Below are positions 1 through 11,534 of a stretch of 64,000 bases of DNA, piece by piece. Source of the stretch: Flabesymbios commensalis (Eukaryota; Annelida; Polychaeta; Terebellida; Flabelligeridae); the NCBI GenBank assembly GCA_964017125.1, contig OZ024914.1, forward strand, positions 31,342,637 to 31,406,636, read 5' to 3'. Position 1 is the stretch's first letter. Each line of letters begins with the position of its first letter. A program made the position numbers and the translations under genes. A model generated the notes under the pieces. The model did no database searches. It saw only the letters and a program-made list of their open reading frames with translations, and was not told the origin of the DNA.

Positions 1-93
1 CGGACGTGCCGCAGCTCGCTCTCGCCAAGTCCATAGAGACGTGCCATGCGCGGATGGTTGTGCATTGTTGTTATCGCATGTTAATCAATTAAA
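1..93. other. Left flank of the LTR element
   Basis: This short GC-richer stretch precedes the left terminal repeat. It does not match the sequence just before the right terminal repeat, so it is treated as flanking DNA or an unrelated repeat. No coding signal is seen. Confidence 0.4.
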
Positions 94-277
94 CATGACA
101 AGAGAGAAGACAGTTTCCTGGTTTATTTAATACCGTTGATCGGACGGAGAAGGAAGTTATTTGAGTTTTGATGGCAAGATTGGGAGGAGTTCTTCGTCGG
201 CCGTTGTGACCCATAACGGAACCCCGGTGTAGGTTTACCACGACATTTTGGTTAATCCGACCATCTCACACGCCATA
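94..277 (+). repeat. Left LTR
   Basis: About 184 bp, repeated in the same orientation at 7454-7637 with about 2 differences. Canonical TG and CA ends can be placed at 96 and 275. The tRNA-like priming site follows at once. Confidence 0.85.
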
Positions 278-278
278 T

Positions 279-323
279 TGGTGTCCCGACGTGCTCCAAC
301 TCGCCATATTGGTGACCTCGACG
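279..323 (+). other. Primer-binding site region, tRNA-Trp-like, duplicated
   Basis: Just inside the left LTR, TGGTGTCCCGACGTG (279-293) resembles the complement of the metazoan tRNA-Trp 3' end (TGGTGACCCCGACGTG). A second near-match, TGGTGACCTCGACG, starts at 310. Each is preceded by the same LTR-end word cgccatat, so the LTR end plus priming site seems to be tandemly duplicated with a 31-bp period. The tRNA-Trp match is from memory of that tRNA and supports CsRn1-clade placement. Confidence 0.6.
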
Positions 324-2500
324 ACTGATTGTTCACGCAACAGTGTTTTCACCTAGACACCGGGTGAAAACTGCTGTTTTCAAGGATAGTTTCATAATTT
401 TAGGGGATTTTTTTGAAAAAAATCATTCGCATTTTTTTCACAAGGTACGTGAAAGCTGTGGGTCAAAATATATGTATGCCAGTTTTAATTAGTTAGAAAG
501 TGTTACCAGACGAGAAGCACGTTTTTTTTGCGTCGAAAACGGCGTAATTTTCTAAATTTTTGGTCGAAATTCCACGTGTTTGGCGCCTTTTCAAGATGGG
601 GGCCTTGCCGATTCTCTAGAAGAATCTAGAAAATTACTCTTATAGACATAGTCTATCATTTTTTATAGTAAGAGTTTGTTTAATGCCTTCATCCTACTAA
701 TGCCACTGTAGGTGAGTAGGAGGGGGGTATTTTCTATAACTTATTTTTATCGTTGATTACCATAATTAGGTAACTCGATCTTAAAGTCCACAGACGAAAT
801 CTCGTCAAATTTTTTCACGATTTTTCTAAAAATCGACAGGAATTTTTACTACCACTTCGACTCGGGTAACCTTTAATAGGTTTAGGGCCAAAATTAAATT
901 GTTTCCCTAAATGAATGTCAATAAACGGTCTTATTTGGTCTGCTAAAAATATTCCCAGGACCGTAGGTCAATATTTTGTACTATTATCATATGTTATTTC
1001 AGAGAATGCTGAATATTATATTTGTATTTGGTAGGTGAGCGCCATCTTGGTCGCTGGTTTCCCTAACTTAGCTCAAAGTTCGCCGTGGGCACCCACGTGT
1101 TCCCCCCCCTACCCGGCATGCATCGGGACAGTGAACCTGTGTCGCCGCAACACATTAGCATAAAGTAAGCCGCCATTTTGATTTGGTGGAGATTATTAGT
1201 CACGTGTTCCAAATTTTACACGGACAGTTTGTAATAAAATTTTTTTTTTAATTGTTTGTAAATTTTCTTTTTCAACACGATTGAGGGAGAAAATATGTAA
1301 ATAAGTCGTTTCGAAAACGAAATTCTGTCACTAATTAGTGAGATTTTTTTATTCACTTTGAAACGCTTTTGGTGCTTGTAATCGTGCTAGGCTATTCAGC
1401 GCCTTATTTGGGCACGCAGTAGCTGATGAATATGCTAATGTGAGGCGAGACAGGGATGCTGACTGTATACTATGTACGCATCGCTCAAAGCTTATCGTCA
1501 CAGACTATAAGCCACACGCTGCCTGCCGTACAGGCTGTGAGCGCCGATCATACACACACACACACCACAAGCGACATAAACCAACCGCCATCGAACACAG
1601 TCGGTTTATACGTCAACCAATGAATCGATGCAAGCGATTGATTCGGACGTTTATGAAGTGATTCGGTGATGAACGTACCATTATAAAAAAAAAACGTGGA
1701 ATGTTCGTCACAGATATCATTTTTCAGCGAAATGATACACTTTATCATTTATCAACATAGACTACTGTCAGTCACGTTTTAGATACTATTCTTAAATCAC
1801 AAATGTCACTGTTTTTCTTCGCAGTCACATTTAGTCTATCAGTTTGAGAACGAAATTTTCTCACGATAGTTATTTCTGAAGTTTAAATTTTTTATAAATA
1901 CAGAAATATTCGATTTGACAGTTGCGCTATCGCGAAACATTGCAAATATTTGAATGTGTTTTTCAACTTGTGTGAATTTTTTTTTTTTCACCCAGGTCGA
2001 TTTAGAAAAAACTATTATAATAGCTTAGCATAGCTTATCACAGTTATATCTGGCATATTGTTTTTATGTACCACTGCGACCTACGGTTTTCACGCTACCA
2101 TTTTGAATGTGTGTGACTCAGTGAAAACGTTTTATGTCTCATATAGACCTGCAGTTTTCATTTTAATTAATACATACCTTTTGTGAATTTGTGAACAGCA
2201 CTTAGGCGGAATTTCAACGACACATATTTCTGCAACTAATCTGCAACCCCCGTTTCTCGCACCATGCGACATAGCATGAACATTTGCTAAAGTCTACACT
2301 TCTAACTTCAACATATTACAGTCATTTTTCATCTGATTTTTACGGCATTGCACAACCTGTCCGCGCACGGCGCGTCAAAAATAGTTGGCATGTGTTAATA
2401 CGACATGCCATTTTAAACACATTTGGGGTAGGCACAGAGCCAATAGGCCAGCTACCCCAGGTGCTTCATTAATTAAATAATTTCACAAACACTACTTCAT
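324..2500 (+). other. Long untranslated leader of the LTR element
   Basis: About 2.2 kb lie between the priming site and gag. No open frame longer than about 75 codons and no recognisable domain is seen. It holds several T-rich runs and a short CA tract near 1555. It may contain an older inserted repeat, but no boundaries were found. Confidence 0.4.
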
Positions 2501-2501
2501 C

Positions 2502-4190
2502 ATGTCAAAGCAGTACGACAGCGAAGGATTCATGTCATCGCCTCTAGAAGGTGCGGGTGCTAGACCAAAAGATAGCTATCATCCTGACAGTGAAGACAAT
2601 GAGGTTCAATTCCGAGCAGCTGACGAGGAATATCAACGCCTCAAAGCCGATTTTGCCCGGATTACTCGGGATAAACGTTTGAATTCCCACTCGAGGAGTG
2701 ACTCGTCACGGAGTTCTTCACCGCTTGGTAGACAGCCGCAGAAACGAGCTACGAACCTGCCCAAATTTAGAATTGCAACATTCTACGCCTCTGATGTGGA
2801 GCTCTGGTTTAATCAAATCGAGACGCAATTCGCCCTCCACCAGATCGAAGATGACGACGAGCGTTATAGCCTAACCTGCGCTGCACTTTCTGGGGAGATA
2901 GCATCAGACGTGAGAGACTTATTGCTGCAGCCTTTCAGGTCAAATAAATATGACAGCCTGAAAGCCATACTAATTGAGAGGCGAGGACTGACAACACCTG
3001 AAAGGGTTAATAAAGTTATCTCTGGCGAGAAGATTGGAAGCGACATTCCCTCGCGGTTCCTGAGACGTCTGCAGAAGACTGCAGGTTTCGGCACCAAAGC
3101 TGTTGTTGGAAAGGCAGTGATTCGACAAGCGTTCATAAGACAGATGCCCGCTTCCATCAGAGCCCATTTGGCGACGCAACCCGACAGTGCCTCCCTTGAG
3201 AGTTTGGCCGTTTTGGCTGACAGGGCACTAGCTGCAGAACAAGACGTTGAAGAGAGTAAGCCGGGGGTCGCAGAAATCAAAGTCGACGAGACAAGCAAAT
3301 TAGTTGGTTTGTTAGAAGATCTATCCAAACGCATCAAGAAATTAGAGACAGTAACAACTTCTGAGAGGAAACGGAATAAAGGACGTGGACGAGCTAATAA
3401 CTACGCTCACGCGCCTGCATTTGTCCCTAATGTACAGGCCTCAGGTTTCATTAGTAATCAACATAGCCAATATAGAGACGTTAAAGATAATGCTCGACCT
3501 TTCGTTCCGCCGCCGAATGTACAGGCCAATGAGTTTGTTAATAGGCCTAATTCAAATAATTGTACTAATGCACCACAAAATGTTCGCCCTTTCGTACCGC
3601 CGCCGCAAACGTCGCAAAATAATGTCGCACAACCGACCGACACAGCCACTGCACAGGTTTGCTACTACCACCACACTTACAGTGAAAAGGCGCGCTTGCG
3701 CAGTGAACCCTGTTCATACTATGTTTCACTAGGTCAGCGCGAAGTAGCGAATATCGCGTTATCACACTCTAAACTATTATATGTCACAGATAAAGGACAC
3801 AAATGCAGATATTTGATCGACACGGGTGCAGCTGTCAGTGTTTTGCCAAAATCTTGCGCTAACGGGATTTCGGGCGCTGACAGTCTCCCCCTGGTGGCAG
3901 CTAATAATAGCACTATAAAGACTTACGGCAATTGTAAACGCGTCGTCGACGTCGGTTTGAAGCGCGAATATCCGTGGACGTTCATAGTGGCAGATGTCCA
4001 GCAACCCATAATCGGGGCTGATTTTTTAATCCACTACAATTTGCTCGTAGACTTGAGAAGCAGATGTCTTCGAGACATGCGTACAGGCTTAGCCATTGCC
4101 GCTCCATTATCTTCGATTAAACCTCTGTCATTGAACAGAGTCGATACAGTTCAAACCGAATATACTAAACTCCTCGGCAGTTCCCGGAAC
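2502..4190 (+). CDS. Gag and aspartic protease region of the LTR element
   Basis: One long frame of roughly 560 codons. The N-terminal part is charged and capsid-like, with the word [17 protein letters not shown] around residue 93, typical of CsRn1-type Gag. A basic, Pro/Asn-rich linker follows, then a Cys/His cluster near residues 387-405. The aspartic protease motif [12 protein letters not shown] lies near residue 438, followed by the expected second hydrophobic block ([10 protein letters not shown]). Gag would form the particle shell and the protease would mature it. The gene is part of a fossil element and nothing suggests a host function. Confidence 0.8.
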
Positions 4191-4239
4191 TGACACGCCC
4201 TACGACAAAGGGTGAGCCCGTCAAACATGGCATAACTCA

Positions 4240-6670
4240 CAAGATTGTGACTAAAGGTCACCCGGTTTGTGCTCGACCACGACGTTTGGCTCCCGATAAG
4301 TTGGTTACTGCTAAACGCGAATTTGACGATATGATTAAATCAGGGGTCATTGAACCCAGCGACAGCGAGTGGTCCTCAGCGCTTCACATGGTGCCAAAGA
4401 AAAACGGCGATTGGAGACCATGCGGGGACTACCGTAGTTTGAATGCACAGACCGTACTGGACCGTTATCCGATTCCGCATATTCAAGATTTTACGCAGCG
4501 GTTAGCCGGATCGAAAATTTTCTCGAAGATAGACTTAGTCAGGGCTTATTACCAAATTCCGGTGGAACCGTCCGACGTACACGAGACCGCGGTTACCACA
4601 CCTTTTGGCTTGTTTAATTTCACTAGAACCCCATTTGGTCTGAGAAATTCAGGTCAAACGTTTCAGCGATTTATAGACCACGTGACACGCGGACTTGATT
4701 TCGTTTTTGTTTATTTGGATGACCTACTGGTAACCAGCCCAGATCATAAAACGCACAGATACTGGCAAACGCTACGCTTCTGGTGCACCCAGATTCGACG
4801 GCTCAGCTTAACATCACGTGTGACGCTAGTGATGTCGCCGTTGGTGGCGTTTTGCAGCAATTTTTAAACGGTATGTGGCAGCCGCTTTCGTTTTTCAGCA
4901 AGAAGCTGAACCCAGCAGAGACACGCTATAGCGCGTTCGATCGTGAACTTTTGGCAGTATACGCTACAATTAAACATTTCAGACCCAATTTAGAAGGACG
5001 AAATTTTTTCGTTAATACTGATCATAAACCGTTAACATTCGTAATGTCATCCGTCACTGAGCGCGCATCCCTACGACAAACACGTCAATTAGCGTTCATT
5101 GCTGAATTCACCACCGATATTAGATATGTAAAAGGAGAGACACATTTCGTCGCTGATGCGCTGTCACGACCGTCAGTGTCAGCAATACACGATGGCCCAG
5201 TGATAGACTATAAAGCGTTAAGTCTCGATCAAGCTAATGACGCGGAATTCACACGTTTGAGACATTCGACTACGTTAACTATGAATTTCAAACTATTGAA
5301 ATCATTTGATAATCAATTGATCTGGTGTGATGTGTCCACGGGACACAACCGGCCGTACCTTACCGCGAAATTTCGCCGAAAAGTTTTTTCAAACTTACAC
5401 GGTTTAGGCCATCCATCGCATAGAGCCACCAGACCTTTGATTAATACCCGATTTGTATGGCACGGCATGAACATAGATATTGCTAGATGGTGTCGTACCT
5501 GTAAGGGTTGCCAGACCGCTAAAGTTTCACGTCATAACACTCCTGTTTTCGGAAAGTTCACTGAACCTACCGAGCGATTCGATCATGTCCACGTGGACAT
5601 AGTCGGACCTTTACCTTATGCTGATGGTTTTAGATATCTACTGACTTGTGTCGACCGTTTTACACGTTGGCCCGAAGCTATACCTATGGTAGATATTAGA
5701 GCCGAAACGGTCGCCGATGCCTTCTTCAGCGGGTGGATAGCACGTTATGGTACCCCGGCCACTATCACCACTGATAGGGGCGCTCAATTCGAGTCCAAAT
5801 TGTAGGATATTTTATGTAACCAATTCGGGATTATTCGGAATCGTACCACGAGTTATCACCCTCAGTCGAATGGCATGGTCGAGCGTTTCCACCGTCAATT
5901 GAAAGCCGCCATTATGGCGCACGAGTCACCGAATCCGTGGACTATCACGTTACCGGCCGTACTGTTAGGAGTTCGTTCAGCCGTGAAAGAGAGACTGGGC
6001 AGGTCAGCTGCTGAGATGATTTACGGGACAACCCTTAGACTCCCAGGAGAGTTTACTAAACAGTACAACGTCAACGCTAACACCAATTTGGAGAATTATT
6101 CAGACAAGCTACGCGTAGCCATGTCGCGTTTCCGTCTATGTCCGCCACGTGACACACAACAACACAACATTTTCCAATTCAAGGAAATAGCTACATGTAC
6201 TCATGTATTCTTGCGCAGAATCGCAATTGCACCGCCTCTGACCGCCCCTTACGACGGACCATACAAGGTCGTCGCGAGGAGCGGCAGAGTTATGAAAATC
6301 CTAGGTAAAGGCAAGGTTGAGACGGTCTCCTTAGATCGCGTTAAACCCGCTCACATGGAGTGCGAGCCTACAACAGGTACGACAACACAGCGTAAAACGC
6401 CAAGCAACTCACGGAAGTCGACGGCTACCAGGATGTCTAGTAGGAATCCACAGGGTCCACCTAGACCTCGTAGTGCGGACACTCCGACGTCCAACGGGAC
6501 GAGAGTCAATACAAACAAGTCGACGGCAGTCAGAAGCAATCAAAAATCGGCCACAGTCCCAAAGCAAATAGATGTTCAAGTAAACTTGTCCAACAGAGAC
6601 AATGCTTACGTAGCGCCGCATTCGCGAGCCCCTGCCGCGTCCCGCGCTAACGGGAACGGCGGTGGTTTAT
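4240..6670 (+). pseudogene. Pol region (RT, RNase H, integrase) of the LTR element, broken
   Basis: The parts appear in Ty3/gypsy order: reverse transcriptase (about 4.25-4.75 kb, with [14 protein letters not shown] and the YLDD box), RNase H (about 4.8-5.2 kb, [13 protein letters not shown] and DHKPLTF), then integrase (about 5.4-6.4 kb, an HHCC zinc finger, the catalytic-core words VDIVGPLP and TDRGAQFES, and a C-terminal GPY/F motif, GPYKVVARSG). A Thr/Ser/Arg-rich tail follows. The region is broken in a few places and is not expected to give a working enzyme. Confidence 0.85.
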
Positions 6671-7453
6671 GAACGTATTCCCGCATACCTTTACATTTAC
6701 GGGGTGAAACCCCGGGTGCTGCTGACGCCGCAATCGACTCGACAAAAAGCAAACAAGCGAATATAGCTAATCGCGAAAAAAATTTCGACCGAACAAACAG
6801 TGCGAAAAACTAGAGTCGGACGCACAATCCAGACTCCTGCTCGATTTGTGCAGATGGTTCACGCCATAGTCGCGCCCAATGACGTCTATGGCGGGCCCAA
6901 CCGCATACCTCGTAATCATAATGTTGTTAAATTGTAAATGAATATGCCAGGCCTGGCAGAATTGTGTACAGATATGTAAATGTAAAGACATTTTCTTTTA
7001 GCAAGTTCATTGCTAAAGCATTAATAGCAATTCTGTTAATTAAATGAATGAGTTGATAGTAGATGGCAGCACGTGAATAATATATCAAGGACAGTTGGAG
7101 TTAAGAGGATCGGACAATTCACGTATAATGCTGCGCTTTCAACCGCCCACAATGTAACCGCACCCGCTATATTTTTTTTAAAGAATAATATGCTTAGTAT
7201 AAGAGGTTACATAATTGACAACCCCGCTACTTGCACGAAGCAGTCTCCTACACGTCAGTTTGGTCCTACGTTGTCACTCAGCCGGGGGTAATGCAGGATC
7301 CTGACATCGCTTAATCAATGTGGCGGTCATCCCCAGATTCCTGGACGCAGCCTGACGGAGATGACCGCCTCGTTGTCATACTGTGGTGACGTGCGCACGC
7401 AGAGCAGCGTGGTGCGGCCCTTAGTATTTTTCCCTCACTTGAAGCGTGATACT
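6671..7453 (+). other. 3' untranslated region of the LTR element
   Basis: Non-coding sequence between integrase and the right LTR. A short inverted repeat (ggcggtcat / atgaccgcc) lies at about 7321-7369. No clear polypurine tract sits directly before the right LTR; a G-run near 7283 is the nearest candidate. Confidence 0.4.
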
Positions 7454-7637
7454 CATGACAAGAGAGAAGACAGTTTCCTGGTTTATTTAATACCGTTGAT
7501 CGGACGGAGAAGGAAGTTATTTGAGTTTTGATGGCAAGATTGGGAGGAGTCCTTCGTCTGCCGTTGTGACCCATAACGGAACCCCGGTGTAGGTTTACCA
7601 CGACATTTTGGTTAATCCGACCATCTCACACGCCATA
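7454..7637 (+). repeat. Right LTR
   Basis: Second copy of the terminal repeat at 94-277, same orientation, about 2 differences in 184 bp. Flanking DNA starts at about 7638. Confidence 0.85.
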
Positions 7638-8008
7638 ACCACACGAAGAAGTTACTATAGGCCACTGAGAACAGAACTTATAACAAAACCAAATTTAAAG
7701 TGAGTTGTAATACAAATGAAACTTTGAATGTACACCAAAAAGGGATTGGCAACATGATTACGCCTAGTAAACAAAATACAATAAACTCCTCTAATATTGG
7801 AGTATGAGAACATCATTGCATCAAATAACAGCGTCACAAGTGGGGGATCGCACGTCGACACACACCAATTGAAGAGATGGGGAATCCCTTTCTAGAAAAC
7901 AGCAGGTCATATTTTTTGGCGCAACCCAGTCAGCATTTTCAATTAGAACAGAAACAGGGTTTTAGATCTAAAAAGGGTAATTTGGGGTTTTGTAACCCTG
8001 TATTCGCT
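7638..8008. other. Intergenic DNA
   Basis: AT-rich sequence with no supported gene or repeat boundary. Confidence 0.5.
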
Positions 8009-8254
8009 TTAACCCTTTAACCGCTGGTGTCGCATATATTCGGGTTTTCATTTTTTTATTATTACATTAAGTACCACCTTTAAACATGTTGAAGATTAAA
8101 TGTGACATCGACCAGCAATATTTGAAAACATTTGACCTCCATTGTGTCAAATCTGAATAAATATCACTCACTTGAAATTGTGGATCGCGCCAGCGAGACA
8201 CAATTTAAGTGGGTGAAAATTCAGATTGAATAATTTGGCGGTTGAAGGGTTCAA
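8009..8254. mobile_element. MITE with TTAA ends, family M1
   Basis: About 245 bp with imperfect terminal inverted repeats (AACCCTTTAACCGC at the left, complement of GCGGTTGAAGGGTT at the right) and an internal hairpin around 8170-8215 (CACTTGAAATTGTGGATCGC paired with its complement). Close relatives lie at 35277-35522 and 37950-38162. TTAA at the junctions and CCCT-type ends suggest a non-autonomous piggyBac-like element; that placement is inference. Confidence 0.7.
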
Positions 8255-8654
8255 TACTATACTATTATCGGTTCCAAAACAGTCTAATCGTTGACACACG
8301 AAGGTTCGGAGGGTCTTTAGACAATAGACACTAGTTTAATTAACTCGGGCCATACATGGTACAACTTGTGGTCACACCTCATTGATGCGTAAACAAAATA
8401 TCATTCGGACGGGGCGTGGTGACTATAACATAACATTCACACTCCCCCCTGTGTCCCAGGACTTACATAAATGACACAAAGTTCATCATGTTGAATTTAG
8501 TTTTCAAGGTCATTCAAGGTAAGCTCGAGGAAAACCATCTGGGTGTAATTTGAAGGATACGCCTCATCTAAATATATCTTAATAATAAAAATGACTTCCG
8601 TTGTATGTAGATTATTTTAAATTGTAGGGAAAAACAAAATTAGCTGTTTGTTTG

Positions 8655-9320
8655 ATCATTTTAGCGGCCATCTTGGATATATGTCTTAATAAGCTATCAC
8701 TTCGCAAAGAAAAACATTACAAATAACTTGATTCTTCGTAAAAACCTAGATGTAGATATCAAAATGAGGCTAATATGTCAATCAGGTTTGAAGATAAAGC
8801 CAGTCTCGATAGCCATGGGAATTTTGGCGGCCACATTGAATTTATTTCTGATCATAAACTGTCATCAATTACTTTTGTGATCTTATTTGATTATATTTTA
8901 AATAAACACTACAGATAAGTTTCTTGACTCTAGAAACATGTGTAGTAGGACTGACGATAAAGCCAGTCTTAAAATCAGTGTTTTTTGGCGGCCATCTTGG
9001 ATTTATCTTTTATTATGCTATGCTATATTACTTATCTGAAATGCTTACAGGACCCCCCTCACATCAGCTGATGAATTAATAGTACCACAAGCAAGTATGG
9101 TAATATTTTGAGATAGAAGTTTAAATGCCTATAACAGCCACTCATTGTTTATATATGACATATATGCAAAATAAATTGCAAACAGAATATATCAGATGTC
9201 TACTACAGTATAATTGTGTGCTCGGGTGCAGCTTTATAACGCTTCAGTAAGACCTTAAATATGTATACATCTATTTACGGCCTTCTTGGCGGCCATCTTG
9301 AGTTTTGAGCAGGTTCCGAT
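8655..9320. repeat. Degenerate tandem repeat with a ggcggccat motif
   Basis: Diverged units of roughly 163 bp, each containing a GGCGGCCAtctTGg-like word (about 8664, 8825, 8990 and 9290) and a preceding AAAGCCAGTCT word. The last interval is about twice the unit length. No coding potential. Confidence 0.55.
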
Positions 9321-9777
9321 GACTCAATGACTTGTCTCTTTATCTTCTTTGAAGCAGCATATCATCCTTGACATATCTGCCAAGTTTCAGAACTGTAAAA
9401 TAATATGAACGATTCTGCTGATATTTAAAACCTCACCGCTCCACTATACAATATAATTCAAGTTAAATAATTAAATCTAAAAGTGATAAGCAAATCGTTA
9501 ATTATTATCTAGTACCAAACACAAACCATAAATGACTGATATACAGTACATAGCATGTCTTTATATACAATATATTTCAAGGATGGGGTCAACACGCCAC
9601 AGCGGATCGCAAATAATTTTAATATGTGCATGCTATGTGTTTCAACCAATTGGGCAAACTTCTCGTTAGGCCCATTTGTAACAAATTATATACTAGTTAT
9701 CTATAGTGCCCGCTTCTTATTCACAAATGCTTTATTGATCAACACAACATTCAACTACACATTCCTTGATTTACATA
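9321..9777. other. 3' flank of the duplicated sulfotransferase-like exon
   Basis: Non-coding. From about 9750 it matches the sequence downstream of the other terminal exon (about 11505 on), so the duplication includes some 3' flank. Confidence 0.5.
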
Positions 9778-10052
9778 CTATATTTGTATTCTAAGCTGAT
9801 ACAATTTATCATAGTATGGCATTGAGTCTTTGATTGTATCGTGAACAATGTCAGGTAGAGTGTTCAAATCGGGATATGAAGATCTGCTCACTGACTGCCC
9901 CTTGTGAAATCGTTTCGTGTTTAACATGTCCTCAAAAAATGATGCATAAAACGACGCAAATGCTGGATGTTTCTTATCACTTTCGTCCCATTCCATCATT
10001 CCTTCTTCAAAAGGTATGTTAATCCGTTTGCAATATTCACGCATGATTCCCT
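9778..10052 (-). CDS. Second copy of the sulfotransferase-like terminal exon (possible alternative last exon)
   Basis: A complete, open copy of exon 5 of the sulfotransferase-like gene. It has the same length (275 nt, same acceptor phase, same stop position), an intact acceptor (ttgtag before AGGGAATC), and begins GIMREYCKRINIPFEEG. It differs from the 11535-11809 copy at about 14 of 90 residues, many of the changes conservative. Homology extends a few tens of bases on both sides, so it arose by local duplication; the minisatellite and a MITE now separate the copies. It may be an alternative terminal exon of the same gene, or the last exon of a lost neighbour. No break is seen. Confidence 0.7.
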
Positions 10053-10136
10053 CTACAACAGTAAATGTATTATATCAAATGATTATCAGCTGTGTAAATC
10101 AAAGGTATATAATTACATTTTGTTTCAGTGTGTTAT

Positions 10137-11125
10137 GCACTAACCCCCAGAAGGTTAATACATGAGAAATGACTGTGATACACTAACCCCCAGAAGGTTA
10201 ATACATGAGACATGACTGTGATACACTACCCCCAGAAGGTTAATACATGAGAAATGACTGTGATACATTAACCCCCAGAAGGTTAATACATGACACATGA
10301 CTGTGATAAACTACCCCAGAAGGTTAATACATGAGACATGACTGTGATGCACTAACCCCCAGAAGGTTAATACATGAAACACGACTGTGCTAAACTAGCC
10401 CCCAGAAGGTTAATACATGAGACACGACTGTGATACACTAACCACCAGAAGGTTAATACATGATACATGATCGACTGTGATACATTAACCCCCAGTAGGT
10501 TAATACATGAGACACGACAGTGATACACTAATCTCCAGAAGGTTAATACATGAGATACGACTGTGATACACTAACCCCCAGAAGGTTAATACAAGGGACA
10601 TGATTGTGATACACTAACCCCCAGAAGGTCAATACATGAGACACGACCGTGATGCACTAATCCCCAGAAGGTTAATACACGAGACATGACTGTGATACAC
10701 TAACCACCCTAAGATTAATGCATGAGACAAGACTGTGATACACTAACCCCCCTAAGATTAATGCATGAAACATGACTATGACACACCACCCACCCTAAGA
10801 TTAATGCATAAGACATGACTGTGAAACACTTACCACCCTAAGATTAATGCATGAGACATGACTGTGATACACTAACTACCCTAAGATTAATGCATGAGAC
10901 ATGACTGTGATACACTAACCACCCTAAGATTAATGCATGAGACATGACTGTGATACACTAACCCCAGAAGTTTAATACATGTGACATGACTGTGATACAC
11001 AAACCCCCAGAAGTTAAATACATGAGACATGGCTTTGATACTCTGATCCCCAGAAGGGTAATACACGAGACAAGATTATGATACTCTAGCATCCAGAAGG
11101 TTATTACATGACCACTGACTGTGAT
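10137..11125. repeat. Minisatellite, 43-bp unit, about 23 copies
   Basis: Tandem units of about 43 bp with core CCCCCAGAAGGTTAATACAT followed by a GAGACATGACTGTGATACAC-like half. A second unit type, with CACCCTAAGATTAATGCATG in place of that core, forms a block at about 10700-10960; units then return to the first type and decay toward the right end. The array lies between the two copies of the terminal exon. Confidence 0.95.
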
Positions 11126-11234
11126 CCCAGCAAACACGAGACGTTGAGCCAATGATGATTTAATGTTGGTCCAGCGTCGCAGACGGTGGACCGACATTCA
11201 AGCAGTATTGGCTCAACGTCTTGTCTTTACTGGG
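11126..11234. mobile_element. MITE, CCCAGCAAAC family
   Basis: About 109 bp with long terminal inverted repeats (CCCAGCAAACACGAGACG; complement of CGTCTTGTCTTTACTGGG) and a centre of the form ccagcgtcgcagacggtgg. It abuts the end of the minisatellite. Related copies lie at 17909, 31020, 35858, 48967, 53163 and 61478. Confidence 0.8.
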
Positions 11235-11534
11235 ACTCTAACCCCCCCCCCCCTCTCTCCAAACCGACCAGAAAGAGGATAAATACATATGGAGCGTACA
11301 TTTAACGAAACATACATGATACCCTAATATCTCATAATTAAATATTGATAAACAATTCATCAGGTGTCACGCTGGTGATGTTTTCCTTTACATTTTGGTT
11401 TGTTCTAATAACGTAATCATGTAATGGCTAGGACGCTGTACTTCGTTGAAAATCGTTTCGTTTCACGCGTTTCGAAACCCTCCATGACCAAATATTGACT
11501 TCAACATTCAGGTACACATTCCTTGATTTACGTA
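11235..11534. other. 3' flank of the intact sulfotransferase-like gene
   Basis: A C-run, then AT-rich non-coding DNA. No poly(A) signal can be assigned with confidence. Confidence 0.4.

Larger units (their letters stand above)
94..7637 (+). mobile_element. Ty3/gypsy LTR retrotransposon, CsRn1-like, broken
   Basis: Two direct repeats of about 184 bp bound a 7.5-kb unit that encodes, in order, Gag, aspartic protease, reverse transcriptase, RNase H and integrase with a GPY/F-type tail. This order is diagnostic of Ty3/gypsy. The likely primer-binding site resembles the complement of the tRNA-Trp 3' end, the primer used by the CsRn1 clade, and Gag carries a Cys/His cluster of the type seen in that clade. 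The terminal repeats differ at about 2 positions, so the insertion looks young, yet pol is broken (roughly three or four breaks). The leader before gag is long, about 2.2 kb. No convincing target-site duplication flanks the repeats. This is a fossil copy. Confidence 0.9.

Noticed and set aside
2864-3337. 157-codon minus-strand frame opposite gag
   Set aside because: Antisense shadow of gag with no homology.
3385-3732. 115-codon second frame inside gag
   Set aside because: Shadow of the long gag-protease frame; no domain.
10137-11125. CRISPR-like array
   Set aside because: Units are contiguous and repeat along their whole 43-bp length with no unique spacers; it is a eukaryotic minisatellite.
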